Shown here in pieces: positions 9,304-17,304 of a stretch of 36,443 bases of DNA (its first letter is position 1; every line of letters begins with the position of its first letter). The notes under the pieces are model-generated. The model was not told where the DNA came from. It worked only from the letters and a program-made list of their open reading frames with translations, and searched no databases. Origin of the DNA: Paracoccaceae bacterium (GTDB taxonomy: Bacteria; Pseudomonadota; Alphaproteobacteria; Rhodobacterales; Rhodobacteraceae); contig JAJUJF010000009.1 in the NCBI GenBank assembly GCA_029265455.1, forward strand, positions 1 to 36,443, in the 5' to 3' direction. The position numbers and the translations under genes are program-made.

Positions 9304-9608
9304 CCGGCCGGCAGCGCCGCCCTTCAAGCCGCGCCGGCCGCGCGTTTCCCGGCTCGCGCGGGGCGACTCATGGGCCGGAAACCGGGTTTCCCCCGGTGAT
9401 CGCCCGATTCCTTCCGCATTCCTGCGCCGGGCACGCTGACGCGTTTACGCCCGATTAACCTCCTGTTCTTCTTCCAGATCAATGACTTGAGGGGGTTTTC
9501 ACGCGTGGGCGCCTCCTGCCCACGGCTCTTTTCGGCGCTCGCAGGCGTTGACCCGGGACGGTTAATCGGTGGAAAACATCCGCCACCTTCGCTCACGAGT
9601 TCGCGACC
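9304..9608. other. Intergenic region between cobT and pepP
   Basis: No convincing gene is present. It contains a small hairpin (GGAAAC CGG GTTTCC at 9377-9391) that might help end the cobT transcript, an AT-richer stretch around 9445-9500 that could carry the pepP promoter, and the terminator-like hairpin listed separately. I cannot point to a clear -35/-10 pair. Confidence 0.5.
9504..9532 (+). terminator. Terminator-like hairpin upstream of pepP
   Basis: CGTGGGC and GCCCACG form a 7-bp stem with a 7-base loop, followed by GCTCTTTT. It could be a weak intrinsic terminator for read-through from cobT, or an attenuator in the pepP leader. The U-tract is short and interrupted. Confidence 0.35.
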
Positions 9609-11411
9609 ATGTTCCAGGACTTCCGCCGCCGCACCACGCCCGAGACCGGCCCTGCCCGTCTCGCAGCGCTGCGTGAGGCGATGGCGGCGGCCGGTGTCGA
9701 TGCCTTCCTCGTCCCCCGCGCCGACGCCCATCAGGGCGAGAACGTCGCCCCCCGCGACGAGCGGCTCGCCTGGCTCACCGGCTTCACCGGATCGGCGGGT
9801 TTCGCCGCCGTGACCGGAGATCGCGCCGTGGTCTTCGTCGACGGCCGCTACCGGCTCCAGGTCGAGGCCGAGGTGGAGGGCACGGCCTTCGAGATCGGCC
9901 GTCACCCGGAGGAGAAGCTCGCCGACTGGCTCCGCGCGGCCCTCCCGGAAGGAGGCAGGGTCGCATTCGACCCCTGGCTTCATACCCACGGCCAGATCGC
10001 CGCCCTCGAGGCCGATCTCGAAGGGTCCGGCCTGACGCTGGTCCCTTCCGGAAATCTCGTGGACGGGATCTGGACCGACCAGCCGCCCCCGCCGGCGGCG
10101 CCGGTCATGGTCCATCCCGACAGCCTCGCCGGCCGCAGCTCGGCCGAGAAACGCGCCGCCATCGCCGGGGAGCTGCGCGGGCAGGGCATCGCGGCCTGCA
10201 TCCTCACCCTCCCCGACTCCATCGCATGGCTCCTCAACATCCGCGGCAGCGACATCCCGCGCACGCCGGTCGCCCTCGCCTTCGCCATCCTCCATGCCGA
10301 TGCCTCGGTCGATCTCTTCATCGACCCCGCCAGGGTCGACGACGCGGTGCAGGCGCATCTCGGCCCCGATATCCGTCTCCGGCCACCGCCCGCCTTCGGC
10401 CCCTCCCTCACAAGGCTCGAGGGGAAGGTCGGCGTGGACCGCGACACCGCCCCTGTCCAGGTCTCCAGCGAACTCGCGAATGGCGGGGCCGAACGCGTCT
10501 GGATGCGCGATCCCTGCATCCTTCCCAAGGCGACCAAGACCGAAGCCGAGCTCGCCGGCACCCGTGCCGCCCATCTGCGCGACGGGGCGGCGATGGCAGA
10601 ATTCCTCGCCTGGCTCGATCGCGCGGGCCCCGGCGGCGAACTGACCGAGATCGACGTCGTGCGCAGGCTCGAACAGTTCCGCCGCGACACCGGCAGGCTG
10701 CACGACATCTCCTTCGACACGATCTGCGGCGCCGGCCCGCACGGGGCGATCGTCCATTACCGGGTGAGCGAGGCGACCAACCGCCAGGTGAAGCCCGGCG
10801 AGCTGCTCCTGATCGATTCCGGCGGCCAGTATCCGGACGGCACCACCGACATCACCCGCACGGTGGCGATCGGGCCACCCGACCACTCCGCCATCGGCCC
10901 CTTCACCCGCGTCCTCAAGGGCATGATCGCCCTTTCCACCCTGCGCTGGCCCGAAGGCCTCGCCGGGCGCGACATCGACGCCATCGCCCGCGCCGCCCTC
11001 TGGCAGGCGGGACTGGACTTCGACCACGGGACCGGCCACGGCGTCGGCGCCTTCCTCGGCGTCCACGAGGGGCCGCAGGCGATCTCGCGCCGCTCCGTCG
11101 AGCCGCTGCGCCCCGGCATGATCGTCTCGAACGAGCCCGGCTACTACCGCGCGGGCGCCTTCGGCATCCGCATCGAGAATCTGCTCGCCGTCCGCACCCC
11201 GCTATTGCCCGAGGGCGGTGACCGCGCCATGCTCTCCTTCGAGACGCTGACGCTTGCTCCTGTTGATACCAGCCTTGTCGATGTCACGCTTCTCACCGGG
11301 CCGGAACGCGACTGGCTCAACGCCTATCACGATCACGTCCGGATGAGCCTCTGCCCGCTGGTGGAACCGGAAACCGCCGAGTGGCTCGCCCGCGCCTGCC
11401 TGCCCATCTGA
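9609..11411 (+). CDS. pepP: Xaa-Pro aminopeptidase (aminopeptidase P, M24 family)
   Basis: Metalloprotease that cleaves the N-terminal residue from peptides with proline in second position. The 600-residue length fits the long, eukaryote-like aminopeptidase P group with two creatinase-type N-terminal domains and a C-terminal pita-bread catalytic domain. The five metal ligands are visible: D403 (LIDSGGQY), D414 (DGTTDITRT), H477 (GTGHGVGAF), E509 (SNEPGYY) and E523 (GIRIENLL). A further conserved histidine lies in LGVHEGPQ. The ATG at 9609 has only a weak ribosome binding site. No signal peptide is seen, so the enzyme is cytosolic. The following DUF427 gene starts 47 bases after the stop. Confidence 0.94.
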   Translation: MFQDFRRRTTPETGPARLAALREAMAAAGVDAFLVPRADAHQGENVAPRDERLAWLTGFTGSAGFAAVTGDRAVVFVDGRYRLQVEAEVEGTAFEIGRHPEEKLADWLRAALPEGGRVAFDPWLHTHGQIAALEADLEGSGLTLVPSGNLVDGIWTDQPPPPAAPVMVHPDSLAGRSSAEKRAAIAGELRGQGIAACILTLPDSIAWLLNIRGSDIPRTPVALAFAILHADASVDLFIDPARVDDAVQAHLGPDIRLRPPPAFGPSLTRLEGKVGVDRDTAPVQVSSELANGGAERVWMRDPCILPKATKTEAELAGTRAAHLRDGAAMAEFLAWLDRAGPGGELTEIDVVRRLEQFRRDTGRLHDISFDTICGAGPHGAIVHYRVSEATNRQVKPGELLLIDSGGQYPDGTTDITRTVAIGPPDHSAIGPFTRVLKGMIALSTLRWPEGLAGRDIDAIARAALWQAGLDFDHGTGHGVGAFLGVHEGPQAISRRSVEPLRPGMIVSNEPGYYRAGAFGIRIENLLAVRTPLLPEGGDRAMLSFETLTLAPVDTSLVDVTLLTGPERDWLNAYHDHVRMSLCPLVEPETAEWLARACLPI

Positions 11412-11458
11412 GCCGGCCAGCGGCCGCTCTCCCACCGGAAGTTCGGAAAGGAGTCATT

Positions 11459-11812
11459 ATGATCATGATCGAGGGCAAACGCATCACCATCCGCCCTGCG
11501 GAACGGCCCTGGACGATCCGGGCCGGCGGAGCCGTCATCGGCGAGACCTCGCGTGCACTCGAACTCGACGAAGCCGGCCACGATCCGGTCATCTACTTCC
11601 CGCGCGAGGACCTCGCGATGGCCTTCCTCGAACCCTCGGAGACGCAGAGCGTCTGCCCGTTCAAGGGAAAGGCGACCTACTGGAACATCATTGCCAAGAG
11701 CGGCCCGATCCTCGACGCCGGCTGGTCCTATGACGAACCCAACCCGGAGGCGCAGGAGATCGCCGGCTACATCGCCTTCCATCCCGACCGCGTCACCGTC
11801 GAGGAAGTCTGA
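11459..11812 (+). CDS. DUF427 domain-containing protein
   Basis: A 117-residue protein of the DUF427 family, small beta-rich proteins without a firmly established function. The segment PVIYFPREDLAMAFLEPS followed by CPFKGKATYWNI is typical of the family. The track ORF starts 26 codons earlier, but AAAGGAG five bases before the ATG at 11459 sets the start; a second ATG lies two codons later. It sits downstream of pepP on the same strand and converges on recN with 36 bases between the stops. Composition matches the neighbours. Confidence 0.85.
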   Translation: MIMIEGKRITIRPAERPWTIRAGGAVIGETSRALELDEAGHDPVIYFPREDLAMAFLEPSETQSVCPFKGKATYWNIIAKSGPILDAGWSYDEPNPEAQEIAGYIAFHPDRVTVEEV

Positions 11813-11813
11813 G

Positions 11814-11847
11814 CCGGCAGTCGGCCGGATCGAACGGGGGCTGCCGG
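11814..11847. terminator. Possible bidirectional terminator between DUF427 gene and recN
   Basis: CCGGCAG at 11814-11820 and CTGCCGG at 11841-11847 form a 7-bp inverted repeat across a 20-base loop, filling most of the gap between two converging genes. There is no T-run on either side, so it is only a weak terminator candidate. Confidence 0.35.
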
Positions 11848-11848
11848 A

Positions 11849-13510
11849 TCAGCCCGCCATGAGGGCGCGCGCCGCCGCCCGCGCCTCCTCCGTCACCGTG
11901 TCCCCTGCCAGCATCCGCGCGATCTCGGCCTCGCGCGCCCGCGCATCGAGGCGAAGGATGTCCGTGCGCACGCCGCTGCGATCCACCGTCTTGCCCACCA
12001 GCCAGTGATGCGCCCCCCGCGCTGCCACCTGTGGCGAGTGCGTGACCACCAGCACCTGCGCGGTTTCCGCAAGCTGCGACAGCCGCCGCCCGACTGCGTC
12101 CGCCGTCGCGCCGCCGATGCCCCGGTCGATCTCGTCGAAGACGATGGTGAGCCCCTCGCCGCGCCCGGTGAGGCAGACCTTGAGCGCCAGCATCAGACGC
12201 GAGAGCTCGCCCCCGGAGGCGACGCGGCTGATCGGCCCCGGCGGCAGGCCGCGGCCGGTGGCGACGGTGAAGGTCACCTGATCCATGCCCTCGGGCCCGG
12301 GTTCGGCGTCTGCGACCTCGGTCACGAACCGCGCCGACTCGAGCTTCAGGGGCGGGAGCTCCTCGCTCATGCGCGCATCGAGCCGCGCCGCCGCCGCACG
12401 CCGCGCCTCGCCGAGCCGTCCGGCCACCGCGCGGTAGTGGGCCTCCGCCGCCGCACGCTCTGCCTCCCGTGCGCCGATTGCCTCCTCTCCCGCATCAAGC
12501 GCCTCGAGCCGCGCCCGCAACTCCACCGCGAGCACCGGCAGATCATCGGGAGCGACGCCATGCTTGCGGGCAAGGCCGCGGATCGCGAAGAGCCGCTCCT
12601 CGACGAGTTCGAGCTCGCCGGGATCGGCATCGAGCGCGGCCATGCAGTCGGCAAGCCCGCGTTCGGCCTCGGCGAGTTCGGCAAGCGCGCGCGTCACCGC
12701 ATCCATCGGCGCGCGCAGCATCTCCTCGAGCGCATCACCGCCCCGGACCGTCGCCGCCTCGAGCCGCTTCAGCGCATCGAGGAGCACCCCTTCCGCCCCG
12801 TCAGGCGAGAATGCGCCGGCAGCGGCGGCGAGATCCTCGCCCACCTGCGCCGCCGCCTGCAGCGCCCGGCGTCGCGCATCGAGCTCGGGCTCCTCGCCGG
12901 GCTGGGGGTCGAGGGCATCGAGCTCCGCCACGGCGTGGCGCAGGTAGTCGGCATCCCGCGCAGCTGCGGCGAATGCATCCTGTGCCGCCGCAAGCGCGGC
13001 CTCCGCCGCCCGCAACGCGCTCCAGGCCGTCCGTACCTCGGCGACAAGTCCCTCCGCCCCCGCGAAGGCGTCGAGCAGCATCCTGTGCCCGCGCGGGTCG
13101 AGGAGGCCGCGTTCGTCATGCTGCCCATGGATCTCGACCAGCCCGTCCGCGAGCATCCGCAGCGTCTCCGCCGCCACCCTCCGGTCGTTGACAAAGGCCG
13201 TCGCCCGCCCGTCGGCGCTGACGGTCCGGCGCAGGATGAGTTCGCCTTCCGCAGTGATTCCCGCCGCTTCCAGCACCGCCTCCGCGGCATGGCCGGGATC
13301 GAGGCCGAAGACCGCCTCGACCTCGCCCCGCTCCGCGCCCGGCCGCACCATGCCGGCCCGCCCCCGCCAGCCGAGGGCAAAGGCAAGGGCATCGAGCAGG
13401 ATCGACTTTCCCGCTCCCGTCTCGCCCGTCAGCACGTTGAGCCCGGGCTCGAACCGCATGTCCACCGCCTCGATCAGTGCGAGATTGCGGATGCGCAGGC
13501 TCTGGAGCAT
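11849..13510 (-). CDS. recN: DNA repair protein RecN
   Basis: SMC-like ATPase that acts in recombinational repair of double-strand breaks. The 553-residue protein begins MLQSLRIRNLALIEAVDMRF, followed by Walker A GETGAGKS at 29-36. A long Ala/Glu/Arg-rich middle is the coiled coil. The C-terminal half carries the ABC signature ASGGELSRLMLALKV, Walker B IVFDEIDRGIGG and the switch-region VTHSPQVAARG. The track ORF runs 127 codons further upstream into bamD and is not the true start. It begins two bases after the bamD stop codon, so bamD and recN are cotranscribed. It is the last gene of the minus-strand run. Confidence 0.96.
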   Translation of the reverse strand: MLQSLRIRNLALIEAVDMRFEPGLNVLTGETGAGKSILLDALAFALGWRGRAGMVRPGAERGEVEAVFGLDPGHAAEAVLEAAGITAEGELILRRTVSADGRATAFVNDRRVAAETLRMLADGLVEIHGQHDERGLLDPRGHRMLLDAFAGAEGLVAEVRTAWSALRAAEAALAAAQDAFAAAARDADYLRHAVAELDALDPQPGEEPELDARRRALQAAAQVGEDLAAAAGAFSPDGAEGVLLDALKRLEAATVRGGDALEEMLRAPMDAVTRALAELAEAERGLADCMAALDADPGELELVEERLFAIRGLARKHGVAPDDLPVLAVELRARLEALDAGEEAIGAREAERAAAEAHYRAVAGRLGEARRAAAARLDARMSEELPPLKLESARFVTEVADAEPGPEGMDQVTFTVATGRGLPPGPISRVASGGELSRLMLALKVCLTGRGEGLTIVFDEIDRGIGGATADAVGRRLSQLAETAQVLVVTHSPQVAARGAHHWLVGKTVDRSGVRTDILRLDARAREAEIARMLAGDTVTEEARAAARALMAG

Positions 13511-13512
13511 CT

Positions 13513-14343
13513 CTATCGCCAGTGGCCGAGAACGACCTGTCGGTAGATCTGGCTGAGCCAGCCGCCGCCGGCATCCTCCGGGCGCAGGCCCTGACCCGTC
13601 AGGAGCGCGTAGCTGTCCTGGTACCACCGGGTGCCGCGGAAGTTGTGGCCGAGGATCGCGGCAGCCGTCTGTGCCTCGGCGTCGAGCCCGAGCGACAGAT
13701 AGGCTTCGACCAGCCGGTGCAGCGCCTCCGGCGTATGGGTCGTGGTCTGGTAGTCCTGCACCACCACCCGGAAGCGGTTGATCGCCGCCGTGTAATGCCC
13801 TCGGGCAAGGTAATAGCGGCCGATCTCCATCTCCTTGCCGGCGAGGTGATCGAGCGCGAGATCGAACTTCATCTTCGCCGAGGCCGCCCATTCGCTGTCC
13901 GGATAGCGCTCGATGATGTCGCGCAGCTCCTGCAGCGCCTCGAGCGTGTTCTCCTGGTCGCGTCCGACATCGACGATCTGGTCATAATAGGAGAGGGCGA
14001 CGAGATACTGCGCATACGGCGCGTCCTCGTCGGCAGGGAAGAAGTCGAGGAAGCGGTTCGCGGCCGCGCGCGATTCCTCATGCCGCCCGGCCTGGTGATA
14101 GGCATAGGCCGACATCAGCATCGAGCGTTTCGCCCATTCCGAATAGGGATAGAGCCGCTCGACCTCGGCGAAGAGCTCGGCCGCCTGGCGCGGCTTGCCG
14201 CTCTCGAGAAGCGCCTCCGCATCGAGATAGATTTCCTGCGGAGTGCGGGACTCGACCGGCGGCTCCTTGGCGCCACTGCAGCCCGCAACGAGAACCAGTA
14301 ACGCGAGGATTATCCCCCGGCTCGCCCAGCGTCCGTAATTCAT
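13513..14343 (-). CDS. bamD: Outer membrane protein assembly factor BamD (lipoprotein)
   Basis: Essential lipoprotein of the BAM complex, which inserts beta-barrel proteins into the outer membrane. The 276-residue precursor has a lipoprotein signal, with a basic N-terminus, the hydrophobic stretch IILALLVLV and a lipobox ending AGC (Cys22). The rest consists of TPR-type repeats, visible as RTPQEIYLDAEALLESGKP and ELRDIIERYPDSEWA. The ATG at 14343 has GAAGGA upstream; the longer track start is not needed. It lies between lpxC and recN, so an envelope-assembly protein and a repair protein share a transcript. Confidence 0.94.
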   Translation of the reverse strand: MNYGRWASRGIILALLVLVAGCSGAKEPPVESRTPQEIYLDAEALLESGKPRQAAELFAEVERLYPYSEWAKRSMLMSAYAYHQAGRHEESRAAANRFLDFFPADEDAPYAQYLVALSYYDQIVDVGRDQENTLEALQELRDIIERYPDSEWAASAKMKFDLALDHLAGKEMEIGRYYLARGHYTAAINRFRVVVQDYQTTTHTPEALHRLVEAYLSLGLDAEAQTAAAILGHNFRGTRWYQDSYALLTGQGLRPEDAGGGWLSQIYRQVVLGHWR

Positions 14344-14400
14344 CGCGTCCTTCGGTCGTTCCTGCTGCCCTGGCGCATGCCCCTCGCCGGGGCCGGAGCC

Positions 14401-14428
14401 CATGTAGCACAAGCTTCCGGCCTGTCAC
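14401..14428 (-). promoter_or_regulatory. Candidate promoter for bamD-recN
   Basis: On the minus strand GTGACA (14428-14423) and TACATG (14406-14401) are 16 bases apart, in the 115-base gap between lpxC and bamD. The -35 element matches five of six consensus bases and the -10 element three of six. Confidence 0.3.
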
Positions 14429-14458
14429 ACCCCGGATCGCTGCTCCCCGTGCGGATCG

Positions 14459-15376
14459 TCAACCTGCGCGACGAAGCGCCGCGAGCTCGACACCGACGTC
14501 CGGCAGAACTTCGGACCCGGCCGCCTCGAGCGTCACCCGCTCCCAGGCGCCTTCGGTGGCGAAGAGCTTGCGCAGCAGGCGGTTGGTCACGCCATGCCCT
14601 GCCCGCTCGCCGTGATAGGCGCCGAGAATCGGCGCACCCGCGAGCGCGAGGTCGCCGACAGCATCGAGCATCTTGTGCCGGACAAACTCGTCGCTGCGCC
14701 GGAGCCCGCCCGGGTTCAGGACGGTCGCGCCATCGACGACGATGGCGTTCTCGAGCGAGCCGCCGAGCGCCAGGCCACGCGCCTGCATCATCTCGACATC
14801 ACCCAGCCGGCAGAAGGTCCGGCAATCGGCGAGTTCGTGAAGGAAGGTGCCGTTCGCAAGATCAAGCGCCTTCTCCTGCCGCCCGATCGCGGCCTCGGCA
14901 AAATCGATCGTGAATGCGATCTCGAACCGGTCGGCCGGCCGCAGTTCCGCCGACGCCTCGCCCTCCTCGACGCGGATCGGCGCGAGAATGCGGATCACCT
15001 CGATCGAAGTGGCCACCGGCCTCAGCCCCGCCCCCATGATCGCCGCCACGAACCGCCGCGAGGACCCGTCCATGATCGGCACTTCCGGCCCGTCGATCTC
15101 GACCACCGCGTGATGCACGCCAAGCCCCGCGAGAGCTGCCATCACATGCTCGACCGTTGCAACGGTGACACCGTCGGCGTTGCCGATGACGGTGCAGAGC
15201 GTGGTGTCGACGACGTGATCGAACCGCGCCGGAATCACGGGATCCCGATCGCTCACGTCGGTGCGATGGAACCGGATGCCTCCCTCCGCCGCCGGGCGCA
15301 AGGTGATCCGGGCCGGCCGACCGGAATGGAGACCGGTCCCGACGAGGCTTGCGGCCTGGCTGAGCGTGTACTGCAT
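14459..15376 (-). CDS. lpxC: UDP-3-O-acyl-N-acetylglucosamine deacetylase LpxC
   Basis: Zinc enzyme for the committed step of lipid A synthesis, removing the acetyl group from UDP-3-O-acyl-GlcNAc in the cytosol. The 305-residue protein matches the family length. The zinc ligands are H77 (TVEHVMAAL), H234 and D238 (FVRHKMLDAVGDL), and the catalytic H261 lies in GHGVTNRLL; all are offset by a constant few residues from E. coli LpxC. The start MQYTLSQAAS at 15376 is preceded by GAGGTGAG, while the track start adds 38 residues without family similarity. It follows ftsZ after a strong terminator, so it probably has its own promoter. Confidence 0.96.
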   Translation of the reverse strand: MQYTLSQAASLVGTGLHSGRPARITLRPAAEGGIRFHRTDVSDRDPVIPARFDHVVDTTLCTVIGNADGVTVATVEHVMAALAGLGVHHAVVEIDGPEVPIMDGSSRRFVAAIMGAGLRPVATSIEVIRILAPIRVEEGEASAELRPADRFEIAFTIDFAEAAIGRQEKALDLANGTFLHELADCRTFCRLGDVEMMQARGLALGGSLENAIVVDGATVLNPGGLRRSDEFVRHKMLDAVGDLALAGAPILGAYHGERAGHGVTNRLLRKLFATEGAWERVTLEAAGSEVLPDVGVELAALRRAG

Positions 15377-15462
15377 CGAACTCACCTCGGTAACGCCTTG
15401 AAGGCGGCGGGTTCTTCCCGCTGGTTGCGAGGCTGAGATACGCATCCCCACGCGTGCAATCA

Positions 15463-15491
15463 AATCAAGCTTTATGTCCGTTTGCGACAAA
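15463..15491 (-). promoter_or_regulatory. Candidate promoter for lpxC
   Basis: On the minus strand TTTGTC (15491-15486) and TTGATT (15468-15463) are 17 bases apart, between the ftsZ terminator and the lpxC start. The location is right, but the -10 match is poor. Confidence 0.3.
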
Positions 15492-15520
15492 GGGGTGACG
15501 GAAGCATCTCCGCGGCAACG

Positions 15521-15549
15521 AAAAAGGCATCCGGATCCCTCCGGATGCC
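15521..15549 (-). terminator. Rho-independent terminator after ftsZ
   Basis: GGCATCCGGA and TCCGGATGCC form a perfect 10-bp stem with a 4-base loop. On the minus strand it is followed directly by TTTTT, and it lies 40 bases after the ftsZ stop codon. This is a textbook intrinsic terminator and marks the likely 3' end of the dcw transcript. Confidence 0.9.
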
Positions 15550-15589
15550 TCTCCCGATGGCCCGAGGCGGCGGGCCGCCGGCTTTATGC

Positions 15590-17125
15590 TCAGTTGGCCT
15601 GGCGACGCAGGAAGGCCGGGATCTCGACCCGATCGCGCTCGGCATCCTCGAAATCGGGCTCGGGACGCCGGGCCTGCCGCGGTGCGGGAGTCCCCGGCTC
15701 AGGGCGTACGCGCGGCGCCTCGGGGTCGCGGCCATGGCCGGTCATGCGATGGATCAGGCTGTTGATGGTGAGCCGCGTCGACCGCTCCGGCTGCGGCGCC
15801 GGCTGGACATGGGAGGCGGGACGGACCGGCTCGGCCTTCGGGATGTTGTGGACGGCCCGCTGCAGGCGCGCCAGCGCCTCCGGCGACGGCTCGCCGCGAC
15901 GCATGGAGGCCGCGGCCGGTGCCACGGGCTGCTCGCCGTCCTCGACCGGGTGGGCCACCGGCGCGGCCTCGGGTTCCTCGTAGGCCGCATCCTGGGGATG
16001 CACGCCCTGCTGCGGCTGCGACCGGGCCTGCTGGACCGGGACATAGGCCGCCTGCTGGACGGGGGCCGGGCGCGGCTCGGCCGGGCGGACCACCGGCTGG
16101 GGCTCCGCCACCGGCTCGGCATCCGCCCGCTTCGGCAGCGGCATCGCTTCCGAACGCTCGAGCGCATCGATGCCGGTCGCGACGACCGAGACCCGCATCA
16201 TCCCGGTCATCTCCGGGTCGAGGGTCGAACCCACCATGATGTTGGCGTCCGGGTCGACCTCGGCGCGGATGCGGTTCGCGGCCTCGTCGAGTTCGAAGAG
16301 GGTGAGGTCGGGGCCGGCGGTAATGTTGATCAGCACGCCCTTCGCGCCCTTGAGGCTGATCTCGTCGAGGAGCGGGTTGGCGATCGCCTTCTCGGCGGCC
16401 TGCACCGCGCGGTCATCGCCGTCCGCCTCCCCCGTGCCCATCATCGCCTTGCCCATCTCGTTCATCACCGAACGGACGTCGGCGAAGTCGAGGTTGATGA
16501 TGCCGGGCCGGACCATGAGGTCGGTCACGCCCTTGACGCCCTGGTAGAGCACGTCGTCGGCGAGCGCGAAGGCCTCGGTGAAGGTGGTCTTCTCGTTGGC
16601 CAGCCGGAACAGGTTCTGGTTCGGGATGATGATGAGGGTGTCGACCTGCTTCTGCAGCTCCTCGAGCCCGCCCTCGGCCTGGCGCATGCGGCGCGCGCCC
16701 TCGAACTGGAAGGGCTTGGTCACGACACCGACGGTGAGGATGCCCATCTCGCGGGCGGCGCGGGCGATGATCGGCGCCGCCCCGGTCCCGGTGCCGCCGC
16801 CCATGCCGGCGGTGATGAAGCACATGTGGCTGCCGACGAGCCGGTCGACGATCTCCTCGATCGATTCCTCGGCAGCGGCAGCGCCCACCTCCGGCCGCGC
16901 GCCGGCGCCGAGGCCCTCGGTCACCCGGGCGCCGAGCTGGAGCTTGTTCGAGGCCCGAGACTGCTGGAGCGCCTGGTGGTCGGTATTGGCGACGACGAAC
17001 TCGCAGCCCTCGAGCTGGTTCTCGATCATGTTGTTGACGGCGTTGCCGCCGGCACCGCCGACGCCGATCACGGTGATCCGTGGCGTAAGGTCGTTCGAGA
17101 CCGGGATACTCAGTGTAAGTGCCAT
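15590..17125 (-). CDS. ftsZ: Cell division protein FtsZ
   Basis: Tubulin-like GTPase that polymerises into the Z-ring and recruits the divisome. The 511-residue protein has the nucleotide-binding [14 protein letters not shown] near residue 20, the tubulin signature GGGTGTG at 109-115 and the T7 loop NLDFADV at 211-217. From about residue 320 to 499 it has a long, Pro/Ala/Gln/Glu-rich disordered linker, as in many alphaproteobacteria. The last 12 residues, [12 protein letters not shown], are the conserved C-terminal peptide that binds FtsA and other partners. It lies 179 bases after ftsA, an unusually large gap in this cluster, which probably carries its own promoter, and is followed by a strong terminator. 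Confidence 0.98.
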   Translation of the reverse strand: MALTLSIPVSNDLTPRITVIGVGGAGGNAVNNMIENQLEGCEFVVANTDHQALQQSRASNKLQLGARVTEGLGAGARPEVGAAAAEESIEEIVDRLVGSHMCFITAGMGGGTGTGAAPIIARAAREMGILTVGVVTKPFQFEGARRMRQAEGGLEELQKQVDTLIIIPNQNLFRLANEKTTFTEAFALADDVLYQGVKGVTDLMVRPGIINLDFADVRSVMNEMGKAMMGTGEADGDDRAVQAAEKAIANPLLDEISLKGAKGVLINITAGPDLTLFELDEAANRIRAEVDPDANIMVGSTLDPEMTGMMRVSVVATGIDALERSEAMPLPKRADAEPVAEPQPVVRPAEPRPAPVQQAAYVPVQQARSQPQQGVHPQDAAYEEPEAAPVAHPVEDGEQPVAPAAASMRRGEPSPEALARLQRAVHNIPKAEPVRPASHVQPAPQPERSTRLTINSLIHRMTGHGRDPEAPRVRPEPGTPAPRQARRPEPDFEDAERDRVEIPAFLRRQAN

Positions 17126-17304
17126 GTTACTGCCCGCCTGCTTTGTTGATCTGCCTCTCGCGTGCCCCTGAACCGTCGGCTTCGCTGTTCTTGTGATTCG
17201 AACTTAACGAAATCAACGGGTAAGGCCACCCTTTATGCTAATCCGACCGCAATATCTTGTGGACGATCGCAAGATGAACGGATATCCTCCCGATTAACCA
17301 CAAT
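17126..17304 (-). promoter_or_regulatory. ftsA-ftsZ intergenic control region
   Basis: This 179-base gap is much richer in A and T than the surrounding genes. It holds the inverted repeat ATCTTG-N10-CAAGAT (17254-17275), a GATTC methylation-type site (17195-17199, GANTC as recognised by CcrM) next to TTAA, and TTAA-N7-TTAC (17294-17308), one base from the CtrA pattern TTAA-N7-TTAA and overlapping the ftsA stop. I could not define a convincing -35/-10 pair. It is the likely place for a separate, cell-cycle-timed ftsZ promoter. Confidence 0.45.
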
